DNA from: Atrina japonica
Lineage: Eukaryota; Mollusca; Bivalvia; Pterioida; Pinnidae
Assembly (NCBI GenBank): GCA_030159075.1
Contig: BROG01000445.1
Span: forward strand, 266,001-330,000
Direction of reading: 5' to 3'
DNA: 64,000 nucleotides
The notes under the pieces were generated by a model. The model searched no databases, was not told the DNA's origin, and was given only the letters and a program-made list of their open reading frames with translations. Position numbers and translations under genes: made by a program. Shown here piece after piece: positions 36,676 to 48,632 of this stretch (positions are counted from its first letter, which is position 1; each line of letters begins with the position of its first letter).

Positions 36676-37565
36676 ATGCTTACAAGTGAGAAAAAGGTGG
36701 TCCGACTGGTATTTGAATTATCCCTTGACCACTTACTGGACAAAAATAATAACAAATTATGTGAAGCAATTGATCACACAAGACACCTTTTGACAGACTT
36801 TTCCATTGTAACATCACAATTAAATGGCCCATTAAACATGTGTGAATGTGACATTGCAATAGAATGATGTTAAATGCAGATAGCCATGCCCATGTGGCAA
36901 TGGGTCAATTACAAGGCCTTCTAAAGCCAAAAGGAACGTACCTGTGATTTAATATATGTTAACCTACATACAACATGTCTTTCACTGCTGTGAAATGATT
37001 ATAGAAAGTAAGATATTCATATAGATGATTCATTATTTAAATTGGTTCGATTTATTATGCTTTCGAGTCATGGTGTCTTTCACCTCTAGTCAGCCTTGGT
37101 TACCCTTGACACCTTCATATAAACTGATTATGTTGGGAAGTTTGCCAGGTGTTTTTCAGGGTACATTGTTACCTGGATTTCTCCTCACCTTTAAAAGTTA
37201 ACTGGAAAAAATATTGAGTGTGACATTTATAAAGCACTGTGACTAATTTTGATTTGCATCTCATCTGCAACAGAAGAATAATAAAATGACTAGACCAGTC
37301 TTACTAGGATTCAAACCTAGGACACCAATCTCTGGAGGTATTTAAATAACTGAGCAACATTTGTACCAGATCAGATACACGCACTCCCCATCAAACAGTT
37401 ATTATGGTAAAGGGTTCTTAATCTGGTAATATATAGATCTGATAGAATTCACCTCATACAATAAAAGATATGCATGTACATGTTTCTTTGCCAAAACCCT
37501 ACAAATTATTTTCTTTGTATCATCATATTTATTATTCATGGTCTTTCTTTTGTCTTTTTTTTTAG
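36676..37565 (+). other. 5'UTR intron of the membrane-protein gene, no gene seen
   Basis: Besides the SINE remnant at 37060, only AT-rich sequence. The last 20 bases before 37565 are a polypyrimidine tract ending TTTAG. Confidence 0.5.
37060..37200 (+). repeat. SINE remnant (GACGAGTGG family)
   Basis: GAGTCATGGTGTCTTTCACC, TCTAGTCAGCC, GGGAAGTTTGCCAGGTGTTT and a CAGGGTACATTG piece follow the order of the 53791 copy, with a substituted middle. Confidence 0.5.
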
Positions 37566-37583
37566 AAAAATATTGTCAGAACA

Positions 37584-38147
37584 ATGGGGAGACAACTTAG
37601 TACATCATTTTCCGACCTGCTTTTGTCTGCCTCCGCAGTTTATGTGGCACATAATTGGTACAATAGAGGTGTATTGAAAGCTGCCATTGGTTTAACAATT
37701 CAAGGTGTGGCAGCTTTCTTTGGCATTTTCCGTTTTGCAATGTCAGAACCAGAAGGTACAATAATTTTCCGACTTCATAAATTAACATCCTGGCTTGCGG
37801 CTGGAGTAGGTGTTCCACTTATCGCTATGGATTTCTGTGCACTGTATGGATCAGGATTATTATCCAACAAAATTGCGATATTTTTATCTGCTGTAATTGC
37901 TGTTGCGGCATTTATGCCACCAAAAACAAGGGAAATCGCCACTCAAGCTGCTAGTGGATTCTCCATGTTGACTTTAATCATTCTGTGTATTTTGTACAAA
38001 AATCATTATGGTTTAGGAGCAGGATTTGTGTATGTCATTGCAGGTTTGGTTTTCTCCTCGGATGGTGTACTCCTTGGAATGAAAAAGGTTGACCTTTTGC
38101 ATTATGCATTAATTGGCGGTAACTTTTTGTTTATGAAGGCTTTGTAA
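37584..38147 (+). CDS. Small multi-pass membrane protein, 187 aa, single coding exon
   Basis: A complete, uninterrupted 187-residue protein. Seen: the N-terminus MGRQLSTSFSDLLLSASAVY is followed by about six hydrophobic segments at roughly residues 29-52, 66-88, 95-112, 121-139, 143-164 and 171-187, joined by very short loops; conserved-looking small motifs are FRFAMSEPEG (50-59), RLHKLTSW (63-70), MPPKTRE (110-116) and SSDGVLLGMKK. It ends at a TAA, with AATAAA-like sequence shortly after. The start was chosen because a splice acceptor (TTTTTTTTAG) lies 19 nt upstream and no earlier in-frame ATG follows it. The even codon quality and lack of stops mark it as a real gene. It resembles the small conserved animal TMEM proteins (possibly TMEM276-like), but I cannot place it firmly and give no function. 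It is divergent from PIEZO. Confidence 0.85.
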   Translation: MGRQLSTSFSDLLLSASAVYVAHNWYNRGVLKAAIGLTIQGVAAFFGIFRFAMSEPEGTIIFRLHKLTSWLAAGVGVPLIAMDFCALYGSGLLSNKIAIFLSAVIAVAAFMPPKTREIATQAASGFSMLTLIILCILYKNHYGLGAGFVYVIAGLVFSSDGVLLGMKKVDLLHYALIGGNFLFMKAL

Positions 38148-38446
38148 TAATAAATGACAGTCAAAATAAGAACGCAACTACAAATCAGTCCTGTACAGAA
38201 GAGTTAACGTGTATGGGTTTGAAATAAGATGTATCAAATACAAAGTCAAAAGATTACATCTTTCAGCATGGTGAATATTGTAATAATTCATATACCATAC
38301 TTTGAACTTCAAGGAAGAAGTTATGTTTTTGCTCAAACAAGAGCAGGCAGGGGTGGTGTAGCATGTGGAGATGTACATGTAGAGATAGAATCTACTTAAT
38401 TATCAGCAAAATGCTGCTCTTGTTTTGGAATTTTCATAAATTTAAG

Positions 38447-38807
38447 TTAAAAGAGCATTAGCTGTGTTTGTGTCCCAAAATTATTTCAATTCCCCCCCCT
38501 ACTTTTACTACATGTACTTGATGTACAATAACAAATAAAAGCTATACACAGGCATAAAAATCTTATATTCCTATATATATTGTGAAAATAAGGTCAGGTC
38601 CAGTGTGGTATTTATATACAAATAGTAAGATTGAGTGAAACAGTTGCAAGTGAAAAAATACCAAACTTGGGTTTCTCAAGCAATTTTCACAAAATATATA
38701 GGAATTTAAGAATTTTTATGCCCATGTATATCTATTTTTTGTTATTGTATATCAGTCTAAGTAGTAAAAAAGGAAGAAAACTTTTTGAACAGCTAATGCC
38801 CCTTTAA
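38447..38807 (+). mobile_element. TTAA-flanked MITE-2, copy 1
   Basis: 361 bp, about 300 bp downstream of the membrane-protein stop codon. Left end TTAAAAGAGCATTAGCTGTG, right end ACAGCTAATGCCCCTTTAA, inverted over about 19 bp. Interior AAAATAAGGTCAGGTCCAG and CAAGCAATTTTCACAAAATA marks the family. No open frame; piggyBac-type TTAA borders. Confidence 0.8.
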
Positions 38808-39059
38808 GGTACATTGTAATATGATTTCTCTCTTGGCCACATGATGGGGAGACCATCATGATCACTGGACAATTGAGAGAGAGTATCATCTACTTCTCGG
38901 AGGCAATGAGTCTTAAAATTGATTGATATTACCGATAACATAATACACAATGTACACTCTTTCTTGTTTGGACTGAAATGTAAAGAGCTGTAACATAGAA
39001 TTTTGTTTGTTTTACACAACAATCCAAAAGTTTTCAGTTACATGTATATGTCAGTGGTC

Positions 39060-39228
39060 AGATTTTAGTGTTGGAGGCGAGAACCACGTTGCGGTGTACC
39101 AGGGAAGAGACCACCGGCCTTCTGCAAGTAAACTGGCAAACTTTCTCTCGAAACCAGCTTAGTTTCCAGTGGGGCTGGAACCCACACTGACAAGAAATAA
39201 AAGCTTTCATGGTTTAAAATGTGAAGCT
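39060..39228 (-). mobile_element. tRNA-derived SINE (GACGAGTGG family), minus copy
   Basis: Reverse-strand copy: CAGGGAAGAGACCACCGGCC, TTCTGCAAGTAAACTGGCAA, CTTTCTCTCGAAACCAGC and GGGGCTGGAACCCACACTGA match the reverse complement of the 53870-53950 segment. The end TCATGGTTTAAA corresponds to the head. Confidence 0.7.
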
Positions 39229-41419
39229 TTAAACTTTGATACAGAGCTCCCCTCCTCCCCAATACATAAGTTCAAATGCATGTACTACATGGAAATCACA
39301 TGTAAGTTATGTGCACAATGGTACACTGTGAGTATTCTAGTTATAATATAATATACAATTGTGATTTGAATGTGTGTTCTTCAAAGTGTGTTTGCTACAT
39401 GTAATTAACCATCTTTTTATTTTTGAGAAAACATTTTTATTGGATTATTTATTGAAATGTAATCTAGTGAAATCTTTATACTGTTATAACCAATTGTTGT
39501 TTGTTAGTGTAATTACTAATATACATGTATTGTGTATTTTCTTTTTTTTACTTTATGAATTTTTTTAAATACATGTGTCTTTGCATTGTGAACTGTGTCA
39601 ATAATCCTCAAAGATAAGGTGGCATATTATTTTTGGTCTGTCTGTCTGTTTCTCATCTATCGGTCTGCCTGTTTGATACACTTTTATTTCCATCAAATGG
39701 CTAATGTCTTACACAGAGTTGTCGGTCCTTGCTCTCCTCAACAATCTCTGTCAACGTTTGACTCTCGCTTTTGCCAGTTTCTGGCAAAATATATAAATCT
39801 ACTATAGATTTTTCTCTTTATAAGGTATCAGTCTTTTTTGCAAATTTTTTTTAGTCCTGACATAGAAAAAATACTATTGGAAGTGAAAATACTTTTTAAA
39901 AATGGATATCAATATACGGACTAAATTTTTGCGAAATGTTTCCTTACTCTGTGTAATTTGGTTTTTATAAACACTGTTGGTTACATGACCAGGTGTTTTG
40001 AGACTTCTTTTTAGATGTTGACCAAGATTGCTGAGGAATGCAAGGACTGACAACTCTGTAAGAGATTGTCAGATGGCTTAAATTTCATAGCCAACATTTG
40101 CCAGAGTTATGGGACTTTAATAGAGAGCACAGCTTGAACAGATTGGCTGTTGGCATTACCAAAAATGCAATACTATACTAGAGTCTCATTTACTTTCTCC
40201 ATGAAGTCATCTTCTAAATAAGTTTGACAACAAAGTACTTAACTACTGCACTAGCAAACGTTTTGCAGATTAAGTTCATTGTAACACCGGAACTGCAAAT
40301 TATGTTCTAAATATTTGACATCATAATTCAACTGTTACTTCATTTTGTGGGAAAGGTGGTGCCTTACTGTCCTGAGATTGGATACATTCTCAATGAATTT
40401 TTTTTTTTTTTTTGCATGTGTAAAAGAAGGAGCTGCACTCTCTTCCAAAGAAATGCCATAGCTCATATTATTTTCATAGATACATGTAGCTTTCTTCTCA
40501 TGGGGTAGTGCTTTTCAAACACATCTTGTTTAAACTAATTATATTTTTGTATGATATAAAAATTCTAAATCTAGAATCTTTTTTAAAAATATTAATTTGT
40601 CTGTATTTATCTTAAATTAAACAATTGTAGGAAGTATGGGAACATGTAATCCTGTATACAATGTAGATGAAACAAATATTCATATATTTGTATACGGATA
40701 GTAAATGACAAAATCACCATTTAAATATTTGGTCATGTATATATCTAGCACCAGTATATTACGCAGTGTTAGTTTGTCACCAGTAATCATCATAGATAGG
40801 ATATAGGATAGGCTTTGTTTGGAAGAATTTCTCAGTTACTATGTAGTAAGATCCTAATCTTATTTTTCTCATAAACTTATGTTTTAATGCTCAATTGTTT
40901 AATCTTTGATGCTTAAACATCCATATACGTATGTAACAAGGGTAATTTAAGGAATGGAAGAAATCATTAGCATATAGAAAAAAATGAATATTCAAAATAT
41001 GAATCAGATAGTACACATAGTCACAAATATTCAAATACTAAATTTTGGTATTTGTTTCAGTTCTATATTTCTTTGACCATCTAATACAATTGGCAAATGT
41101 TATAGAATTTAACATATAAATTGTATGTTGTTAGCCTCAATAGATATATTATGTGTTGTAAGCTTTTAAAGCAAGAGTGACTGTATTTGCAAAAATGATA
41201 CTTCAAAATGGCAGCTAAAAACTTTTGATTATCATTTACCTTAAGTATTTTTCTCCATTCAGTTTGCATAAAAAATGAAGAAATGCATATTTCAGCTATG
41301 ATGTAATTTAAAAAAAACCAACTAAGTATAGCTTCTCTCTTTTGATAAATATTTTTATCACAGATGTAGGTACATGTACTTTTAAAGAAATTAATTCATT
41401 ATGAATATGTCTATTGGTT
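39229..41419. other. Intergenic, no gene seen
   Basis: AT-rich; TACATGTA occurs several times, for example near 39390, 39535 and 40483. Frames at 39374-39807 are hydrophobic by composition. Nothing recognised. Confidence 0.5.
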
Positions 41420-41846
41420 TTAAAGGGACATTTTTTCAAAATTTGTTCTCTCTTTTTAACTATTTAGACTAATATACAATTACAAAAAAAAGATGTACAC
41501 AGACATAGCAATTCATAAATTCCTATATATTTTATGAAAATTGCTCCAGAAATCCAGGTTTGGCACTTTTCAGTTGCAGTTGATTAACTCAACCTTACTG
41601 CATGTACATCATGTATTTGTATATTAACTCATCAACCCCTGAAAAAAAATAGACTCTTCTGTAAATCAATGACTTAGGTAAGCCCAAATGTGTCTTTAGG
41701 GGTGAATGAGTTAATACCACACTGGACCTGACCTTATTTTCACACAATATATAGGAATATAAGATTTTTATGCTGTGTATAAAAGAAATAAAAATAGAAA
41801 AAATTGAAATAATTGTTTTTGGTAAACACAGATTATCTCCCTTTAA
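41420..41846 (-). mobile_element. TTAA-flanked MITE-2, copy 5, with MITE-1 nested inside
   Basis: Opposite orientation to the other copies: TTAAAGGGACATTTTTTCAA at the left, ATTATCTCCCTTTAA at the right, ACCTGACCTTATTTTCACAC inside. The ends are worn; total length without the nested MITE-1 is about 336 bp. Confidence 0.75.
41624..41714. mobile_element. TTAA-flanked MITE-1, copy 4, nested in MITE-2
   Basis: TTAACTCATCAACCCCTGAA to TTTAGGGGTGAATGAGTTAA, 91 bp, inserted inside the MITE-2 copy at 41420-41846 between TATTTGTATA and TACCACACTGG. Removing it and one TTAA restores the MITE-2 order seen at 38620. Confidence 0.8.
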
Positions 41847-42072
41847 TAATGAGTGTACCTGACTACTTGTACATGTTGCATTTGAAAATTGTGACAATGG
41901 CTTTTATAACAAGACTATGATACAAGGTGTAAAACTGCTGAATTACCATTTATCACATAAACTTATATCACTAGAAACAGCACACAATGCAACATCAAAA
42001 CATGTTTCTATATCCTAAAATGTCCTAAAATAGAAAAAAAAGAGTTTGATTTTAAACATATTTAATATATTT

Positions 42073-42098
42073 GGGGGGGGGGGGGGGGGGGGGGGGGG
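42073..42098 (+). repeat. Run of 26 G
   Basis: Uninterrupted G homopolymer between AATATATTT and ATTGGC; could form a G-quadruplex. Length may be unreliable. Confidence 0.9.
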
Positions 42099-42279
42099 AT
42101 TGGCATTGATTGTCAAAAATCTAAAATTACCAAAATAAAAAGAACTCGGAACCTAATTTTTGAATTGTTTAATGTTACAGGCATCATGATGGGCCTTGAA
42201 AAATAGAAATGTCTTGTGTCACTGATATATAAGACTGGCAGTAGCAGCATAAGTTTGTTTAGATGTATTGGTTCTTTTT

Positions 42280-43818
42280 AGGTCGCCTGAGATGAAGGTT
42301 CATGGTAACCTATTGCTCTCGTCTTTTGTCTGTTGTCATTCTTTGTTAACATTTACAATTCTTTTTACTTCTACTCAAGATCTAGTGAGCTAGTTTGAAC
42401 TAAACATACCCACGTAAAATGGCATAAAATTTGCTTTGTATGCATAATTGTAAAGTCAATATCTATAAAGTTTGAGAATGAAATCAGTACATAAACAAGT
42501 CACTAAGATAAAGGTACAGTTTTATACAAATGTCTTGATAACTTAAAATTGCTTGACTTTTTGTATACAAAAGTTTATGAAAAAGATGTTAGGAATGATC
42601 TGAGGATCATTGTGCCCATTGGATTTCATGTAATTGTTGCCGTTGTCTTCTTTTGAATAATCTTATGCACATTTAAACTTTAGGAGAAAACAGTAGGTGA
42701 GGCACAGGAAGACAGAAAAGATTAGGCAAAAACTAGAGGTTTTAATATCCTACATATGTAGTTAGAACTAATCAGTTTATAGAAATGTTTTGTTGTTTTA
42801 ACTTGGAGTTTTTGCTTATAAGATAATATTAGAAATTTAACCATTCTTACCACATTTGTTTTATACATTTTTTAGGTCTCCTGGACAAAAGTCAAGAGAG
42901 CTAATGCCATACACCCAGTGTTGTTGTCATCGTTGTTGTCGGAATCGGCGTCTGTAGACAAAAGTTTAACCAGGCCTATATCTTTTTAACCACAAGGGAC
43001 CTGAATGTGATATCCCACATATAGATTCTGTATGACCAGAGCTTTCATTTGGTGTCTTGACTCTTGACCCACAGACTTTGACCTTGGAATTCGACCTACT
43101 TTCAAAAGATTTAACCTTGGCTATATCTTTTAAACCATGGGGATGGGGCGTTGATATTTCACATATATATTCCTAATGGCCAGAGCTTTCATTTGGTACC
43201 TTGACTTTTGACTTAGTGACCTTGACCTTGAACTTTGAGCATACTTTTGAAAACTTTTAGCCTGAAGTGAAGGAATCAAAATATTTAACGTACTAAACAC
43301 CTATTTTGAAAATTTACACCCATTTCCAGCGAGCTTTGTTCTCATCTGGCAACTTTTGTTAATACTATAGAGAAACTAAGTTTGATAAATTACAAACTGC
43401 AGCAGTTTACATTTAGCAGTGAGCCACTGGGAAGCGGCTTATTAACTCCAAACTGATAGAACTTTTGTATGCAAAAATATATTATGAGATATAGAAGTTT
43501 TAAGGAATTGTATTAGGACAAAAGTTCAAGGTAATGGCTCAAAGACTACATGTTCACATACACCTATGTAAACAGAAAATACCAGTTTTTCATCAATATT
43601 GACACATTTTTACTTCTTTTTATGGGACCCATATTGACCGTATTTGACAGGAAGCTGTCTAATGCTTGTGAATGAAAATGGGCAAAGTTCCATAGGGGCT
43701 CCAAAAAGAGATAAAAGGTCATACATTCAGATAAAATCTCATGAACCAATGATTAGCATATTCTCATTGTCATCGTGTTTTACTCAGGTAACCGTTAAGG
43801 CCTATTGGGCCTCTTTTT
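42280..43818 (+). repeat. Long interspersed repeat, AGGTCGCCTGAG...GGGCCTCTTT type
   Basis: Starts AGGTCGCCTGAGATGAAGGT with GGTAACCTATTGCTCTCGTC, and ends CTCAGGTAACCGTTAAGGCC and TATTGGGCCTCTTTTT. Between them are a second AGGTCTCCTGGACAAAAGTC start at 42875 and two copies of a 140-bp unit with CCAGAGCTTTCATTTGGT (43037 and 43181). I associate such ends with a common bivalve non-coding repeat. No frame inside is convincing. Confidence 0.5.
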
Positions 43819-44032
43819 AAATATAAGCATTGTCGGCATCACCACAGTCATTATGTCTGAGTCGAAGTTCAAGGGACCAACTAGAAAAGTTTGAAACATC
43901 GGGACTTCGACTCATGAATGTTAACCAAGAATCTTTTATTTAGTTTCAGAGGTTCTGCAAGCTTTACATGACTGCTTCAAAACATATACTGTGATACTTT
44001 TTAATTGTTATTGCTATAATGGAGTTGATTTT

Positions 44033-44305
44033 CGTGGAAAGGGGATTTTATAGAAATGGGCTCAACAATTTATTCGAAACATTAAAAAAATTGACTAATA
44101 AAGTTCGAATTGTAAATTGTTTATAGGTAGCGATATATAACAAAGTTATTTGGTACACGGGAAATTAAAATGTTGAATGTTTATGGGAAGGGGATTTTAT
44201 AGAAATGGGCTCAACAATTTATTCGAAACATTAAAAAATTGACTCATAAAGTTCGAATTGTAAATTGTTTATAGGTAGCGATGTTTTACAAAGTTATTTG
44301 GGACT
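44033..44305 (+). repeat. Direct duplication of about 120-140 bp
   Basis: AAGGGGATTTTATAGAAATG, GGCTCAACAATTTATTCGAA and TAAATTGTTTATAGGTAGCG recur in the same order at 44038 and 44187, separated by TTTGGTACACGGGAAATTAA. Confidence 0.85.
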
Positions 44306-44599
44306 GTGCAAATATTTCGAAACATCAAGAAATTTGACTGATTGAAGTTCGACTAAACAAAGTTAAGACTGTTTGTGTGTATATTTCATTGCAAATCAAA
44401 TGTTTGTGCCATATCATATACCGTGTTCACGTAATGGAATTGTTTGTAAGATATTCTTTTTGCCTTAATGTTAGCTTAAAACTTACTTATTACTTTGGTA
44501 TTATGTTTATAATATTTACATACTTATTGACATACTGTTTTACACTTATTTACATTGCTCACATTAAGTCAGCTGGTCAAATTTTCTGATTATTTTAGT

Positions 44600-44690
44600 G
44601 CACCTGATACCATCTCTTGATTTCCAGAGGTCCGTGTTAGTTTAATCTATTTTTACCAGATTTGTACCTATATCCTGAACATCCTATAGA
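44600..44690 (+). repeat. Penelope-like element 3' tail, remnant
   Basis: CACCTGATACCATCTCTTGA, TTTCCAGAGGTCCGTGTTAG and TTTTTACCAGATTTGTACCT match the tail at 51170-51250 with many substitutions. Confidence 0.6.
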
Positions 44691-45877
44691 TTTATACTTT
44701 GATATCTGAAATTTTATTATATTGTTCCGATATATGGGAGCACGTGAGTTAATTTCAATACCCTTGAGAAAGTTATGTGTTCATATACTTTGTGATTAAT
44801 CTCTGTCTATTTGTACCATACTGTCTTTTAGCGTTGGTGTCTGTCCTCAAATTTTAACCAGATTTGTATACGTTTTATATATCAATTTAGCAGAGGATAC
44901 GTTCACTTACTGCCAGCGTACGGTAATATTTGTCAGAGTTATGGAACTTGAAAATATTCATAAATGACTTACCTCTTGGGGAGTAGAGTTGGACTTGAAC
45001 ATATTACTTTTGACACCATAAGAAAAAAAAATGATTCACCAAATGTGTTTAAATATTGTATTAATTTGTTTTGAACATCGGTATTTCAGTTGGTTGCAAC
45101 ACTTTCACGAACATTTTCTTTGGGTGGAAAAAGGTGTAAATTTATTACGTTAATCAGGCCGAATTATTCCTAAAATTATGTAGAAAAATACCTTCAACAA
45201 TCAACAATTTTCACTATACGCAGTAACAAATTTACATGACATAAATTTCAAATTATGTATAAAGCTCGGTGTCACTCTTGGTTTTTGAGTTAGTAATTCT
45301 AAGGCCAAATTAGAATGCACATCTGGTTCTCAGAGAACCCCTTGCCCTCGTAATTTGTCCACTGTGTTATCTTTTCTTCTGTAATATGATGAAAAACCAT
45401 ATATATGTAAGACAAGAAATATAATCTGTTATGAAGCAATAGTGGTTAACATACTGATATGCAGATAATCAGTTATAACGGTAAAATAGCTAAAATATGC
45501 TTGATGTCAGTTCTAATATTGACCAGAGGCAAAAAAGCTGAAGTGTTTGTTTTAATTCAGACACAATATTGAAAAATTATGTATGCATTAATTCACAGAA
45601 AATTTTATATATTGTTGTGGTTTTGTAGGAACACACATGAAAATTCATATCCATATTTGTTTGGAAAGAAAGTGCGACCTACTCTGCCACATTTTCAAAA
45701 TCGGTGTTCTGAGAACCAGATTATTATTATATGGCCTAACTGCTTTTTCAGGTTTAGTTCTAATTTTTGTGTTCTGAATATCCTATTTCATGTATTCTCG
45801 GATACTAATGAGAACAAACTTTGACCTTACTTAAAGTAAAGTGTGTAGGTCTAATTATAAATGAAACACATAAATAT

Positions 45878-45967
45878 TTAACTCATCACCCCTGAAAAAC
45901 AATGGACTCTTCTGTAAATCAATGATTTAGTCCAGTCCAAATGTGTCTTTAGGGGTGGATGAGTTAA
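45878..45967. mobile_element. TTAA-flanked MITE-1, copy 5
   Basis: TTAACTCATCACCCCTGAAA to TTTAGGGGTGGATGAGTTAA, 90 bp, both TTAA borders intact. Confidence 0.75.
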
Positions 45968-46495
45968 CAATAACTATGCATAATACACGGTACTTTAAGT
46001 TTCTGAACACAAAGGATTGGCATTTAGACAGGCTAATTTGCAGACTTCTTGTTCTGCCAGACAAGTGAATATTTTGATGTCTATTGACCTTTAATATATG
46101 AATATTTGATATTACTCCAGATATTGTTTCACTCTTGAAAATAAAACAATATAAAAGTAAATAAGTAAAACTTTGTAAAGCGATAGCAGTTATAGTTAAA
46201 GGTGTACCTCATATTGGTCAGTGTTTCGAGAGACTCTTTACGTAAAGCTTTGTATAATGAAAGCAGTTCAAGTGTTGGAGATCCTTTACCTACATCTCTG
46301 TATTACAGCATAGTCTTCATCTTAATACATATATCTGTTGTTGTATGCCATGTCACTCTTTTGTGATTCTTTTTTACAAATAAATTATTTTACCTGTTTT
46401 CTGTTGCAGATTTTTCTCTGTTGACATTATTTTTCGCGAAGGTTTTAGCCACCATCATGATTATGCATTGCTAATAAAGTGCTAGTTCTGACACA

Positions 46496-46700
46496 TAGGG
46501 GCCAAGTGGTTAAATCATTGCGCTTTAACTCAACCACAGAAAAACAATGGACTATACTGTAAAGCAATGACTTTGGCCAGTCTAAATGTGTCTTTAGGGG
46601 TGAATAAGTTAAACTGTGAAGTTTCTCACCTCTATTCAGCGCTGGTTTGAGTCCTACTGGAACCTTAGCTAATTTTGTGAAGAAAAAACAGTTTAATCGC
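46496..46700 (+). mobile_element. tRNA-derived SINE (GACGAGTGG family) split by MITE-1
   Basis: GGGGCCAAGTGGTTAAATCA and TTGCGCTTTAA form the head; after the nested MITE-1 (46525-46612) it resumes with ACTGTGAAGTTTCTCACCTC and GCTGGTTTGAGTCCTACTGG. The 3' half is worn. Confidence 0.7.
46525..46612. mobile_element. TTAA-flanked MITE-1, copy 6, nested in a SINE
   Basis: TTAACTCAACCACAGAAAAAC to TTTAGGGGTGAATAAGTTAA, inserted in the SINE at 46496-46700. The host reads GCGC|TTAA...TTAA|ACTGTGAAGTTTCTCAC, and the intact SINE at 7448 reads TTTAAACCATGAGGTCTCTC, so the empty site carries a single TTAA. Confidence 0.8.
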
Positions 46701-48476
46701 AGAAGACCTAAGAATCTCTTGTTGGCTGGTCACACTCACCGCGAGACAACAGTCGTATTTAAATAAGTGAGGGATAGATCCTCGTCGCAATCATCATTTA
46801 GTGACGTAGTAATTGCAAACAAATAAATTATACCGACCGTAAAATTTGCGAAGTGTTGACATCAAACGCGATGCCTAATATCCTTGTGACAACATATCAG
46901 TTAGTAGTTTGCCACTGTATATGAAATGTTTATATGTTGAAAAGGCTTGACATATCGGATATACACGCAATATACAGGTGAAAAGGGATATCACTACTTA
47001 AATAGCCGGAATAATTGCATCCGTCGTATAGGCCCATCTTGTTTTTCACAACCTGTAATGTCAATGCCGAGCATAAATAATGTTTCTCAGTAAATTGACG
47101 GGGTACTCTATATAATTAGACCTATCGTGTTCGCGTTATAAAATATATGATCAGCTGGTAAATACTCAAGTCTGAATTGACCTACATAACATATGGATCT
47201 ATTATACTTTATAGGCCTACACGGATTTTCCATAACGAATGTGTCGATAATTATCTCTTAAACAGACCAATAAAAGTTTGTTATTTCACAACATAATAAG
47301 CATTTGTCTTGTTTCAATTGATTTGAAGGATTTGCTAGTGGGCTAGTCTATATACTGAAGTACTTACGAAAACATCACGGCATTTCCCAGCTGATTCAGC
47401 GATTGGTAAAAATGTCAAATAGAATTGCTACTTCAGTTGTCATGAACGAATATTAGCAGTCACACTCAAACTTTATGTGGTATATATCAGGATTCAAACG
47501 AAAATTTGTAAACAACGATCATCTGTTGCTATCCAAATCGCACATGGTAGGCCTATCAGCCATTTGCATACGGCCCATTCGGGTAATTCTCTTCTGACAC
47601 ATTTAACCCCCCTCTACTGAATGGTTGAATATTAATAATCGCGAACTAAATCTGAGAATAAGTATTCAAAATTGTCCATATCACTAGTTTCTTTCAAAGT
47701 GATATAAACAAAATTAAATCTTAATTTCATTTAGTATTTGCGGTCAGAAATGAGAACTACTTCTCATGTCAAAACAGCTGTTGAGCTATTACGTAATATG
47801 AAAACAGTATAGTATCCAGTGGACTACAGTTTCACAGAAAAAATGGGAATATATATAGATATAAGGATTGTTTTTCATTTTTTGAACATCATCGGGGTAT
47901 AAAAGCAATTGATCATGGAGAAAATTCATTGTGCAGCACTTCATGTCCTGAATGTGTAATAATAGAAGGACATTGAGGCATGACGGAGGAATCGCAGGTT
48001 TGAAGAAAAAAAGTCAAGCATCAAAGACTAGGATAATACATTGCGTGAATATTTGGAGCTGGAATCGGAACAGCTATAGCATTATGTAACAAAAGCTCAT
48101 TTCTATTATACAACAATTTTATTCCATAAGGTCATATATAATCGATTTTATGAGAAATACAAGAAAAAAGGTAATACATAATTATGTTAAATAATTTTTG
48201 CTTCAGTGTAAATTTGCTCTTGATTCTTATTACATAATATGAGAGGAGTCACCATTAAACCGGAATTAATTTTAAACTTGGACATATTTATCAGTGTCGC
48301 TGGACGGTAACGCCATGAATTAGATAAATATTCTTAAGTTGTACAACCATGCTTGATTAAGTAAAAGTGAAGAAGTACCGATTAATAATCGAAGTTCAAG
48401 TCCATTAGAACACGACGAATTAGATTTGCAATGGTCTCAACATGAAGAACAATTGCGAATCCCAAACGGGATAAGA

Positions 48477-48632
48477 CCAGGGCCCAGCACCATAAAACTT
48501 ACCAATTACTTAAGTCTAAAAATTTTACTCAAGTTTGGCTAATAATGAAATCTGATTGGCTAAGCAGGCCAATTTGAGAATTTTCTCAGACTTAAGTAAA
48601 TTCTCAAGTTTTATGGTGCCGAGCCCTGGTGT
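48477..48632. mobile_element. Foldback MITE, CAGGGC...GCCCTG ends
   Basis: A 156-bp near-palindrome: left ACCAGGGCCCAGCACCATAA, right TTATGGTGCCGAGCCCTGGT, with ATTACTTAAGTCT / AGACTTAAGTAAAT arms inside and a TCTGATTGGCTAAGC centre. CAGGG starts are usual for hAT-type elements. No clear flanking duplication was found. A worn partial copy is at 51808-51915. Confidence 0.75.

Larger units (their letters stand above)
45000..48476. other. Intergenic, no gene seen apart from nested repeats
   Basis: Holds MITE-1 copies 5 and 6 and one SINE. The 46.7-48.4 kb part has more CG dinucleotides and fewer TACATGTA motifs than the left of the window, but I found no open frame or splice-bounded exon. Confidence 0.45.
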
